Assembly (NCBI GenBank): GCA_913064775.1
Contig: CAJYAD010000015.1
Coordinates: forward strand, 50,590-114,589
From: an uncultured Albidovulum sp.
GTDB taxonomy: Bacteria > Pseudomonadota > Alphaproteobacteria > Rhodobacterales > Rhodobacteraceae
Reading direction: 5' to 3'
Length of the DNA: 64,000 nucleotides
In this document: positions 1-7,249 of the stretch, in pieces
Position numbering within the stretch: position 1 is the first letter of the stretch
Layout of the letters: the number at the start of each line of letters is the position of its first letter
Position numbers and translations under genes: made by a program
Notes under the pieces: model-generated
What the model saw: the letters and a program-made list of their open reading frames with translations, nothing else
Databases searched by the model: none
Told to the model about the DNA's origin: nothing

Positions 1-34
1 TCCGGCGTGTTGGTGGCGTCGAGGCGGGGATCAT
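1..34 (-). CDS. Possible 5' end of a further operon gene (partial)
   Basis: An ATG at position 34 on the minus strand overlaps the TGA of the preceding gene (ATGA), the same coupling used elsewhere in this operon. Only about eleven codons (reading MIPASTPPTRR) lie inside the window, so no family can be assigned. The downstream bases also read plausibly in another frame, so this start may be wrong. Confidence 0.2.
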   Translation of the reverse strand, partial: MIPASTPPTRR

Positions 35-669
35 GCGGGCATTTCCCGGTGGGGCGTGGGGGCGGGCGCGCGGGCGGCGATCAGGCGGTCCATCTTGCGG
101 CGGACGCGGGCGAGGTGACGGGCGCGGCTGGCGGGGGTGGCGGCGTCCATTCGGTACTGCGCGGCGAACACCTTGCGCAGGCGCGGCGCGCAGATCAGCC
201 CGACCCCGCGCATCAGCGTGCGCTTACCCGGGGCGCCGACGAACCGTGTCAGCCAGCGGCTGGCGCCGCAGGTGGTGAAGACGCCCAGCCGGGTGATATG
301 GGTCAGCCCCGGGCGGATGGTCTTGTGCTCCGGCCCGGGCATCAGGAAGGCCACGTCGGGCAACAGCACCCGGTCGAGCCAGCCCTTCAGCATCGCCGGC
401 AGCCCGTACCACCATGTCGGGTAGACGAAGATCAGCGTATCGGCCCAGCCAAGATGCTCGACATCCTCGGCCACCGGCGCGCGGTTCGCGGGGCTGTCGA
501 GGTAGCCCGCGTGTTCCGCCGCGCTCATCAACGGGGCGAAGCCGCGGGCGTAGAGGTCGACCACCCGCACCTCGGCCCGTGCTGTCGCCAGCCGTTCCAG
601 CACCGCGTCGCGCACGGCGGCGGTGAAGCTGTCGGGGCGGGGGTGGCAGTAGATCACCAGCGCGCGCAT
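31..669 (-). CDS. Flavodoxin-fold NAD(P)H oxidoreductase (NQO1/MdaB-like), paralogue 1
   Basis: This 212-residue protein belongs to the flavodoxin_2 / NAD(P)H quinone oxidoreductase family, which uses FAD or FMN to reduce quinones or small electrophiles with NAD(P)H. The N-terminus shows the typical first strand and flavin-phosphate loop (CHPRPDSF near residues 8-15). The mid-protein PTWWYGLPAMLKGW motif is the family's flavin-ring contact region. The start at 669 was chosen because it restores the family N-terminus and leaves only two bases after the upstream gene's stop. It is a tandem paralogue of the next gene, sharing the HP-PDSF, LKG-DRV and HLARVRR-M segments. It lies at the distal end of a seven-gene operon with an ABC transporter, an amidohydrolase and an FAD oxidase, so it may serve as electron acceptor or donor there (inference). 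Its substrate is unknown. Confidence 0.85.
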   Translation of the reverse strand: MRALVIYCHPRPDSFTAAVRDAVLERLATARAEVRVVDLYARGFAPLMSAAEHAGYLDSPANRAPVAEDVEHLGWADTLIFVYPTWWYGLPAMLKGWLDRVLLPDVAFLMPGPEHKTIRPGLTHITRLGVFTTCGASRWLTRFVGAPGKRTLMRGVGLICAPRLRKVFAAQYRMDAATPASRARHLARVRRKMDRLIAARAPAPTPHREMPA

Positions 670-671
670 CG

Positions 672-1253
672 TCAGAGCCTTTCCATAGCACGCCGGACGC
701 GGGCCAGATGGCGGTGGCGTCGGGCGTCGGTGGCGCGGTTCGTGTCGTAGAGCGCGAGGTAGCGCAGGCGTTCGGCCTGGCTGGTGTAGCGCAGGGTGCG
801 GGTCACCACCTTGCGCGGCGGATCGCCGGCCAGCAGCGTCCGCATCCGCGCGCCGCCATAGGTGACGCAGGCGGCGACCTTGCGGATATGCGTCAGGTTC
901 GGCCGCACCGTGCCGCCCTTCAGCACGAAGGACACGCCGGGCAGGAAGACGCGGTCGAAATAGCCCTTCAGGATCGCCGGATAGCCCATGTTCCAGACCG
1001 GAAACACCAGCACCAGTGCCTGCGCGGCCAGCAGCCGCTCGACATGCTGGGCCACCGGCCGGACGTTGGTGTCGAGGTCGTGGTAGCCGCGCCGCTCGGC
1101 CTCGGACAGGACCGGGTCGAAGCCCTCGGCATAGAGGTCGCAATCGTCCACCTCCCAGCCTTTCGCCTGCAGCGTCGTCACCACCGTGTCATGGACGGCG
1201 GCGTTGAAGCTGTCCGGCACCGGATGGGCGTAGAGGACCAGCGTGCGGCTCAT
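672..1253 (-). CDS. Flavodoxin-fold NAD(P)H oxidoreductase (NQO1/MdaB-like), paralogue 2
   Basis: This 193-residue flavodoxin_2 family protein resembles paralogue 1 throughout. The N-terminal flavin loop reads HPVPDSF, and the flavin-contact segment reads PVWNMGYPAILKGYFDRVF around residues 85-103. The family transfers hydride from NAD(P)H to quinones or related acceptors in the cytoplasm. Its ATG overlaps the stop codon of the upstream FAD-dependent oxidase (ATGA), so the two are probably translationally coupled. Two different NQO-like proteins directly after a GlcD-type oxidase suggests they work on its product or electrons, but which is not evident. The family is certain; the physiological role is not. 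Confidence 0.87.
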   Translation of the reverse strand: MSRTLVLYAHPVPDSFNAAVHDTVVTTLQAKGWEVDDCDLYAEGFDPVLSEAERRGYHDLDTNVRPVAQHVERLLAAQALVLVFPVWNMGYPAILKGYFDRVFLPGVSFVLKGGTVRPNLTHIRKVAACVTYGGARMRTLLAGDPPRKVVTRTLRYTSQAERLRYLALYDTNRATDARRHRHLARVRRAMERL

Positions 1254-2650
1254 TCGGCGGCCTTCATCCCGGGGTAGGCGTAGGGACGCGCGTAATCCCA
1301 GTCCGAGGTGTCCCAGGCGATCATCTTGCCGGGGTTGAGCAGGCCCTTGGGGTCGGCCTCACGCTTGAAATCCAGCTGTCTCTGGTCGTGCATCTGGCGG
1401 CCGCCTTCCTCCAGCGTGTAGCGGTGCGGGTTGAAGATCATGCAGCCCATGTCCTCGTGCATCCGCACGATCTCTTCCAGCCGTTCGTCGGTGGTGTAGG
1501 TCACCAGCGGCAGCCCGGCGCACATCACCTTGCCGTTCTCGCGCATCACCTCCAGATGCTGCAGAACCTCGGCACCGAAGGTGGCGCGGACCTTCTCGAT
1601 CAGCTCCAGATGGTCGGGGTAGGAATAGCGCACCTGCAGATAGGTGATCTCGGGGCGGAACTTGATCGCCCGCAGCGTGGTGTGGTTCCAGCCGAATTCA
1701 TAGACCGGGCCGGGATCGCGCGGCCAGTCGTTCGCGTCCGAACGGTAGAGGATCTGCGCCCCGGGCCGGCGGGCCGTGAAGGTCTGGAACGCGTCCATCG
1801 ATTGTGGCGCGACCATCAGCCCGACCAGCGTGTCCTCGGGTGTCACATGCGGCTTCACCCGCTGGAAATACTCATGCGCCATCGGGGCTTCGTAGACCGA
1901 GGCGAGCTTGATCAGGATGCCGTCCTCATTGGCCAGATCGCAGGCGTAGCGGGCGGCCTCGGGGAAGTCCTTGAAGCCGACGAAGAGGTCGATCCAGTCA
2001 TAGGCGGGGGCCAGCGGCATCTCGACCTCGGTGATGATGCCGTTGGTGCCGTAGGCGTGGGAAACGCGGGCCAGTTCCTCGCCGCGGAACTCAAGGATGC
2101 GGGGCGCGGCCTCCATGGTGATCACCCGCAGGCGGATGATGTTGCCCAGATCGCGCAGCGCCCCCCAGGTGACCGACCCCACGCCGCCCGAGCCGCCTGC
2201 GATGAAGCCGCCGATGGTGGCGGTGGCGGCGGTCGAGGGGGTCATGCGCAGCTCCTGCCCCGAGCGCGCCTTGGTTTCGCGGTCGAGGTCGCGGATGATG
2301 CAGCCGGGTTCGGCGATCACCCGGCCGGGATGGATTTCCTTCACCCGCGCGAAATTCTTCATGTGGATCACGCAGCCGCCCGCCAGCGGCATCGACTGGC
2401 CGTAATTGCCGGTGCCGGCGCCACGCACGGTGACAGGCACGTCATGGGCATAGCAGGTCTTCAGGATCTCGATCACCTCAGCCTCGGACGCGGGGCAGAC
2501 GACGAAATCGGCGCTGACATGGTCGAGCCATTTTTTCAAAAGCGGCGAATACCAGAAGAAATCGCGGCTTTTGGAGCGGATCGCGCTGGGGCTTTCGTCC
2601 TGCTCGATATGCGACAGGGCGGCCTTGGCGGCGGCGGCGTTGGGGGTCAT
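1250..2650 (-). CDS. FAD-binding oxidase/dehydrogenase (GlcD/VAO type)
   Basis: This 466-residue protein is an FAD-linked oxidase of the vanillyl-alcohol-oxidase / glycolate-oxidase GlcD superfamily. The FAD-binding PCMH domain occupies roughly residues 45-230, with the pyrophosphate-binding stretch VRGAGTGNYGQSMPLAGG and the isoalloxazine-side segment TIGGFIAGGSGGVGS. The C-terminus ends in the typical LDFKREADPKGLLNPGKM motif of the VAO fold. Such enzymes oxidise hydroxy acids, alcohols or amine-type substrates and pass electrons to oxygen, quinones or a partner protein. The start at 2650 gives an ATGA overlap with the amidohydrolase gene; an in-frame upstream extension lacks family sequence. 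It sits between a CodA-like deaminase and two NAD(P)H-type flavoproteins in one operon, suggesting a multi-step oxidative pathway for an imported compound. The substrate cannot be read from sequence. Confidence 0.9.
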   Translation of the reverse strand: MTPNAAAAKAALSHIEQDESPSAIRSKSRDFFWYSPLLKKWLDHVSADFVVCPASEAEVIEILKTCYAHDVPVTVRGAGTGNYGQSMPLAGGCVIHMKNFARVKEIHPGRVIAEPGCIIRDLDRETKARSGQELRMTPSTAATATIGGFIAGGSGGVGSVTWGALRDLGNIIRLRVITMEAAPRILEFRGEELARVSHAYGTNGIITEVEMPLAPAYDWIDLFVGFKDFPEAARYACDLANEDGILIKLASVYEAPMAHEYFQRVKPHVTPEDTLVGLMVAPQSMDAFQTFTARRPGAQILYRSDANDWPRDPGPVYEFGWNHTTLRAIKFRPEITYLQVRYSYPDHLELIEKVRATFGAEVLQHLEVMRENGKVMCAGLPLVTYTTDERLEEIVRMHEDMGCMIFNPHRYTLEEGGRQMHDQRQLDFKREADPKGLLNPGKMIAWDTSDWDYARPYAYPGMKAAE

Positions 2651-3930
2651 GCGGGCCTCATCAGATGATCGAGTTCGGCGTAATCGGGCAGGGTGCGGTC
2701 GATCTGGTGGCCGCCGCGCAGCACGATCCGGTCGGATTGCGGGCGCGAGAACAGCTCGGTCCAGCCGCGCGCCCGGGTGATCACCAGATCGGCGGGCGCG
2801 CCGGGGGAAAGCGAGGGGGCCGCGAAGCCGCAGGCCTTGGCAGGGTTGGTCAGGAAGGCCTGCACCCAATCCGCCCGGGAATGATCGAGATGGGCGATGC
2901 GGGTGGCCTCGCGCATCACCTCGATCATGTCGAGATCGCCGTAGGCATAGAACGGATCGCGGGTGTTGTCGGAGGCGAAGCTGACGTTGATGCCGCGCGC
3001 CTTCATCTCATGCACCAGCGTGACGCCGCGCCAGCGCGGGGTGCGGGGTGGGGCGCCCTGGGGGCTGCGGTCCTGAAGGTACATGTTGCACATCGGCAGG
3101 CTGACTACATTCAGCCCCGCCTTCGCCACCAGATCGAGCGTCGCCAGCGCCTCGTCCTCTGGCTGCACGGCGAGCGAGCAGCAATGCCCCACCGTCACGG
3201 GCGCATCGAACCCGGTTTCCAGCACCAGTTCTGCGATCAGTTTCAGCGTCGCGACACTGGCGTCGCCGGTCTCGTCGACATGGAAATCGGCGTGCAGGCC
3301 GCGCTTGGCCGCCAGCCGGAAGAAGGCCAGCAGCCGCGCGCGCAGGTCCGGGACCGGATAGGTGACGCAGCCCAGCACGCCGCCGCTTTCGGCCACGATA
3401 TCGGCGGTCTGCACATAGGCGCCGTCGCCCGAGACCCCGTCGACACCGACCAGGCAAGAGGCCTGCAGATCGATCCGGCCACACCATTCGTCCCGCATCT
3501 CGCGAAACACCGGGAAGGAGATCGCGTCTTGCGGTGGCAGGCTGTCGAGATGCGTGCGGATCGCCCGCGTCCCATGCGCGAAGGCCGAGCGCAGGGCGAA
3601 ATCCATCCGCGCGCGCAGGTCCTCGGCCGACCAATGCGCGGCCCGGTCGGCGCCCACGGTGGTCAGCGCGCCCATGAAGGTGCCGTCGGGGTTGGGGCTG
3701 CGCGGCCAGATATGGCCCTTGTCGAGATGCGTGTGCATGTCGGTGAAGGCGGGAAACACCATCGCGCCCTGCATGTCGACCTCTGCCAGCCCGGCGCGCG
3801 GCTGGGCGATCCGGCCGCCCTCGACCACAAGGGTCAGGGGGATCAGATCGCCGGGTTGGCCAAGCAGGCAGGCGGGGGTGGTCAGGTTGCGAAGGACATA
3901 GGCGCCGCTGGGCAGAACGCGAAAATCCAT
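2647..3930 (-). CDS. Amidohydrolase, cytosine deaminase (CodA)-like
   Basis: This 427-residue metal-dependent hydrolase belongs to the CodA branch of the amidohydrolase superfamily. The first metal ligands are visible in DMHTHLDKGH (residues about 64-72). The catalytic His and Glu lie in HADFHVDETGD, a further His in TVGHCCSLA, and the metal-binding Asp in FASDNTRDPFYAYGDL, which closely follows the layout of cytosine deaminase. Relatives deaminate cytosine, isocytosine or creatinine, or hydrolyse N-heterocyclic rings. The start at 3930 overlaps the permease stop by one base (TGATG), and the stop overlaps the FAD oxidase start (ATGA). Cotranscription with a complete ABC importer indicates that it acts on an imported cyclic nitrogen compound (inference). 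CodA itself is usually paired with the CodB permease, so cytosine need not be the substrate. Confidence 0.88.
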   Translation of the reverse strand: MDFRVLPSGAYVLRNLTTPACLLGQPGDLIPLTLVVEGGRIAQPRAGLAEVDMQGAMVFPAFTDMHTHLDKGHIWPRSPNPDGTFMGALTTVGADRAAHWSAEDLRARMDFALRSAFAHGTRAIRTHLDSLPPQDAISFPVFREMRDEWCGRIDLQASCLVGVDGVSGDGAYVQTADIVAESGGVLGCVTYPVPDLRARLLAFFRLAAKRGLHADFHVDETGDASVATLKLIAELVLETGFDAPVTVGHCCSLAVQPEDEALATLDLVAKAGLNVVSLPMCNMYLQDRSPQGAPPRTPRWRGVTLVHEMKARGINVSFASDNTRDPFYAYGDLDMIEVMREATRIAHLDHSRADWVQAFLTNPAKACGFAAPSLSPGAPADLVITRARGWTELFSRPQSDRIVLRGGHQIDRTLPDYAELDHLMRPA

Positions 3931-4796
3931 CACCCCTCCCGCTTGAGCGCGCTTTCGTGCCACTTGCGCAGCAACAGATGGCTAAACAGCGACAACACCG
4001 TGAAGATCACCACCCCCATCGCCGCGATCAGGATCAGCGCGGCAAAGACCCGGGGGATGTTCAGGCGGTAGGAGCTTTCGAGAATGGTGAAGGCCAGGCC
4101 CGACCCCACGCCGCCGGTGCCGGCCACATATTCCGCAACCACCGCCCCGATCAGCGCCAGACCGCCGGCGATGCGCAGCCCGCCCAGGAAATAGGGCAGG
4201 GCAGAGGGCAGTTGCAGATAGCGCAGCTTTTGCCAGCGCGTCGCGCCGTAGATGCTGAACAGATCGCGCAGGTTGTGGTCGGCCGAATTCAGCCCCAGCG
4301 TGGTGTTCGACAGCACCGGAAAGAAGGCGACGATCCAGGCGCAGAGCAGCATGCCGATCAGCTTCGACTGGATGTAGATGAAGATCAGCGGCGCGATGGC
4401 GACGATCGGGGTCACCTGCAAGATCACCGCATAGGGGTAGAAGGACATCTCGAACAGCCTGCTCTGGGTAAAGAGCACGGCAAGGCCGACGCCGCCGATC
4501 ACCGCCACCAGCAGCGCCAGCAGCGTTGTGCGCAGCGTGATCAGAAGCGCCTTGAACAGGATCAGCCGGTCGACCCACAGGGTTTCGGCCACCAGCCCGG
4601 GGCGTGGCAGGATGTAATGCGGGATGTTGTTCCAGACGCAGATCCTGTCCCACAGGAAGATCATCACCACCAGCACGATCAGCGGCATCAGCCAGCGGCC
4701 CAGCCGCTCGCGGCGCCGGTTGCGGGCGCGGCGGGCCTCTTCCGCGTCGATGATCGGGGCGGCGGCGGCGGTGGGGGCGGTTTCGGCAATCGCCAT
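3930..4796 (-). CDS. ABC transporter permease (SsuC/TauC/ThiX-like)
   Basis: This 288-residue inner-membrane protein is a BPD_transp_1 permease of the nitrate/sulfonate/hydroxymethylpyrimidine type. Hydrophobic helices begin at about residue 37 (LMPLIVLVVMIFLWD), with further spans across the protein. The cytoplasmic EAA-type coupling loop lies around residues 185-205 (LFSIYGATRWQKLRYLQLPSALPY), immediately before the conserved FLGGLRIAGGLALIGAVVAEYVAG helix. It probably forms a homodimer with the ATPase encoded just upstream, two bases away. Together with the NMT1-like binding protein it makes up one complete importer. The N-terminal 30 residues are hydrophilic and Ala/Arg-rich, which is common in this family. 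Confidence 0.93.
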   Translation of the reverse strand: MAIAETAPTAAAAPIIDAEEARRARNRRRERLGRWLMPLIVLVVMIFLWDRICVWNNIPHYILPRPGLVAETLWVDRLILFKALLITLRTTLLALLVAVIGGVGLAVLFTQSRLFEMSFYPYAVILQVTPIVAIAPLIFIYIQSKLIGMLLCAWIVAFFPVLSNTTLGLNSADHNLRDLFSIYGATRWQKLRYLQLPSALPYFLGGLRIAGGLALIGAVVAEYVAGTGGVGSGLAFTILESSYRLNIPRVFAALILIAAMGVVIFTVLSLFSHLLLRKWHESALKREG

Positions 4797-4797
4797 G

Positions 4798-5595
4798 TCA
4801 GTCTCCGATCGCGTCGTGAAGCGCGGCGCTGGCGGCGCGGCAATGGGCGGCGTAATCGGTCGAGGTGCGGAAATCCTCGCCGCGCGGATAGGGGGCGTCG
4901 ACGGCGACCTCGTGGATCACCCGGCCCGGGCGCGCCGCCATCACCACGATCCGCGACGACAGGAACACCGACTCGAACACCGAATGGGTGACGAAGATGA
5001 TCGTGCAGCCGATCTTGGCACGCAGCGCCAGCAGGTCGTTGTTCAGCTTGTGGCGGGTGATCTCATCCAGCGCGGCGAAGGGTTCGTCCATCAGGATCAG
5101 CCGGGGATTGGTCACCAGCGCCCGCGCGATCGAGACCCGCATCTTCATCCCGCCCGATAATTCGCGCGGGTAGCTGTCCATGAACTTCTCCAGCCCGACG
5201 AGGGCCAGCGCCTCTTCGATCTGCGGCTTCATCGCGGCGAACTTGGCGCCGCGCAGCCGCCACGGCAGCCAGACGTTCTGCGCCACCGTGGCCCAGGGCA
5301 TCAGCGTGGGTTCCTGGAACACCACGCCCAGATCGCCCGCATCCTGCCCGCCGGCCCAGTTGATCCGCCCCGAGGTTGGATGGCTGAGCCCGGCGATCAG
5401 CCGCAGCGCGGTGGACTTGCCGCAGCCCGACGGCCCCAGAAGCGAGACGAAATCGCCCTGGAACACGTCAAGCGACATGCCCTTCAGCGCCACCAGATCG
5501 CCGTTGAACACCTTCGACACGCCGTCAAGCGACAACAGCGGCGCCGGCTGCGCGGCGGCGGTCTCCGCCGCCACGCCAGTTTCCTGCAAGGTCAT
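4798..5595 (-). CDS. ABC transporter ATP-binding protein (SsuB/TauB/ThiY-associated type)
   Basis: This 265-residue ABC ATPase energises the importer encoded around it. The Walker A motif GPSGCGKST is at residues 54-62, the Q-loop Gln at about 94, the signature LSGGMKMR from about 146, Walker B LILMDEP from about 166, and the switch His in FVTHSVFES. The sequence after Walker A and the D-loop (FAALDEITR) matches the nitrate/taurine/sulfonate ATPase subfamily. The start at 5595 abuts the stop of the binding-protein gene with no gap, and the permease start follows two bases after its own stop. Such spacing indicates coupled translation of the whole transporter. Confidence 0.95.
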   Translation of the reverse strand: MTLQETGVAAETAAAQPAPLLSLDGVSKVFNGDLVALKGMSLDVFQGDFVSLLGPSGCGKSTALRLIAGLSHPTSGRINWAGGQDAGDLGVVFQEPTLMPWATVAQNVWLPWRLRGAKFAAMKPQIEEALALVGLEKFMDSYPRELSGGMKMRVSIARALVTNPRLILMDEPFAALDEITRHKLNNDLLALRAKIGCTIIFVTHSVFESVFLSSRIVVMAARPGRVIHEVAVDAPYPRGEDFRTSTDYAAHCRAASAALHDAIGD

Positions 5596-6612
5596 CTACT
5601 GCCCCAGAAGCTTCTTCTTCACCGCCAGAGAGGCGCCGGAATTGGCGTATTTCAGGGTGTAGATCTTGTCGATGTCCAACCCCTTCTCGACCACGCCGGC
5701 CTTGACCATCTTGTCGTAGAAGCTGTGGATCGTCTCGCCGCTCATCGCGCCGATGCCCTTGGTCAGCGACAGGCCGGAATCGACGATGCCATGCTCTTTC
5801 ATCACCTTGATCGAATAGTCGATCTGCGCCTGGCTCATCTCGGAATTGGCCTTCAGGATCGCCGCATTGCCCTTCGAGGGATCGCCGTACAGGTAGGTCG
5901 CCCAGCCGATGGCCGAGCCCTCGACAAAGCATTTCACCCAGTCGGGATGGGCCTTCAACGTGCCCTGCATCGTCTCGATCAGGGTCGAGGGCGTGTTCCA
6001 GCCATGGTCGGCCAGCAGCCAGACATCGGGCTTGAAATGGCCCTGGGTTTCCACCGCATAGGGTTCCGAGGTGACATAGCCCTGCTGCGCCGAATTCTTG
6101 TCGGCGATGAAGGGGCCCGAGTTGAACGTGTAGGCCACGCGGTTCTCGGGCTTGAAATGCCAGGCGGTGATCAGCCACCGATAGAAGCTTTGATAGCCGT
6201 TGTTGCCGATGAAGATCTTCGGCAGGTCGGCGATGTCTTTGAAATCCTTCACCCGGCCCGGATGGGTCATCAGGATCTGCGGATCTTTCTGGAAATCGGC
6301 GCCGACCACGACCAGCGGGATACCCTGCTTGGCGGCCTGGAACGGTGACAGGAAGTTGCCGTCCATGTTGAAGGTCAGCTTGCCGGCCATCAGCATCGCC
6401 AGGTTGTTCACCTGCGGCCCGCCCGGCACGATCGTTACGTCCAGCCCGCATTTCTTGTAGGTGCCGTCGGCGACCGCCTGATAATAGCCGCCGTGCTCGG
6501 CCTCGGGCAGCCAGTTGGTGCCGAAGGTCACCTTGTCCAGCGCCAGGGCCGGGCCAGCGCCCAGGGCAAAGCTCACCACCGCCCCGGTCAGGGCCGCACG
6601 CGTCATCTTCAT
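5596..6612 (-). CDS. NMT1/THI5-like periplasmic substrate-binding protein
   Basis: This 338-residue secreted solute-binding protein captures the ligand for the adjacent ABC importer. A Sec signal peptide covers residues 1-24 (basic MKMTR, hydrophobic core, cleavage after ALA). The mature protein begins LDKVTFGTNWLPEAEHGGYY, the opening typical of NMT1/THI5-like binding proteins for pyrimidine precursors and related compounds. The start at 6612 has a strong ribosome-binding site (GGAGG, 8 bases upstream). It is the first gene of the seven-gene operon and is divergent from the Rid-family gene. NMT1-like proteins bind formylaminopyrimidine or hydroxymethylpyrimidine as well as sulfonates and other small molecules, so the ligand is uncertain. 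The neighbouring CodA-like deaminase favours an N-heterocycle. Confidence 0.92.
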   Translation of the reverse strand: MKMTRAALTGAVVSFALGAGPALALDKVTFGTNWLPEAEHGGYYQAVADGTYKKCGLDVTIVPGGPQVNNLAMLMAGKLTFNMDGNFLSPFQAAKQGIPLVVVGADFQKDPQILMTHPGRVKDFKDIADLPKIFIGNNGYQSFYRWLITAWHFKPENRVAYTFNSGPFIADKNSAQQGYVTSEPYAVETQGHFKPDVWLLADHGWNTPSTLIETMQGTLKAHPDWVKCFVEGSAIGWATYLYGDPSKGNAAILKANSEMSQAQIDYSIKVMKEHGIVDSGLSLTKGIGAMSGETIHSFYDKMVKAGVVEKGLDIDKIYTLKYANSGASLAVKKKLLGQ

Positions 6613-6855
6613 CGGGAAACCTCCTTCGTGGTCCATCTGTGCTTTGGGTCCGGGGTAAGCTTCCCACGGTGATCGTGACAGAATTTTGAGCAAACCTGTG
6701 GCCTGAGTCCATCTTTTGCTGTTTTTTTGATCTGGAATCGGCCGGTTTGCCCAGTCTGGCACCCGCTCCGCCGCGGGTCGGGTTAAGCGATTGCCCGGGC
6801 GCGTCACAGGCGGCAGGGTCTGGGCGCGCCGATTCTGCACGCGAAAGGATAGTTC
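6613..6855. promoter_or_regulatory. Divergent promoter region between ABC operon and Rid/nucleotidase genes
   Basis: This 243-base divergent spacer must hold promoters for the minus-strand ABC/catabolic operon and the plus-strand Rid gene. It is AT-richer than its surroundings, including a run of seven T at about 6721-6727. No convincing -35/-10 pair could be assigned. The leader was checked for thiamine-pyrophosphate riboswitch signatures because of the THI5-like binding protein, and the conserved CUGAGA/ACCUGA pair was not seen. No regulator gene lies beside this region. Confidence 0.5.
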
Positions 6856-7245
6856 ATGACCCCGCTCTCGCCCGACGCCATCCGCCCCCCCTTTGCCCGC
6901 TATTCCCACGGGATCGAGACGTCCGCGGGCGCGCGGCTGGTGGTGACCTCGGGGCAGTTGGGCGTGCGCCCCGACGACAGCGTGGCCGAGGATGCGCGCG
7001 GCCAGGCCGATCAGTGTTTCGCCAATATCGCCGCGATCCTGGCCGAGGCCGGGATGGGCCCGGGCGAGGTGATCCGCATCAACGCCTTCGTCACCGACCG
7101 CGCCCATATGGCGGGCTATATGGCGGCGCGCGATGCCTGGCTTTCGGGCGTGCCGGTGCCGCCGGCCTCGACCCTGGTGATCGTCTCGGGCTTTACCCGG
7201 CCCGAGTTCAAGGTCGAGGTCGAAGTCACCGCGGCGGCGGTCTGA
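6856..7245 (+). CDS. Rid-family (YjgF/YER057c/UK114) protein lacking the RidA arginine
   Basis: This 129-residue protein has the chorismate-mutase-like Rid fold, with the characteristic VTSGQLGV, QCFANIAAILAEAGM and VIRINAFVTD segments and the C-terminal VEVEVTAAA strand. Canonical RidA hydrolyses reactive enamines/imines using an Arg in a PAR motif near the C-terminus. Here the equivalent position reads PASTLVIV, so the arginine is replaced by serine. It therefore probably belongs to a non-RidA Rid subfamily without classical imine deaminase activity (inference). It diverges from the ABC/amidohydrolase operon, and its stop is four bases before the nucleotidase-like gene, implying cotranscription. 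Rid proteins commonly accompany N-heterocycle catabolism, as with RutC in the pyrimidine pathway. Confidence 0.88.
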   Translation: MTPLSPDAIRPPFARYSHGIETSAGARLVVTSGQLGVRPDDSVAEDARGQADQCFANIAAILAEAGMGPGEVIRINAFVTDRAHMAGYMAARDAWLSGVPVPPASTLVIVSGFTRPEFKVEVEVTAAAV

Positions 7246-7249
7246 TCCG

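Noticed and set aside
2665..4071. Long plus-strand open frame opposite the amidohydrolase gene
   Set aside because: Antisense shadow; the minus strand encodes intact catalytic motifs and operon overlaps.
6613..6855. Thiamine-pyrophosphate riboswitch upstream of the THI5-like binding protein
   Set aside because: The conserved CUGAGA and ACCUGA elements and matching helices were not found on the minus strand.
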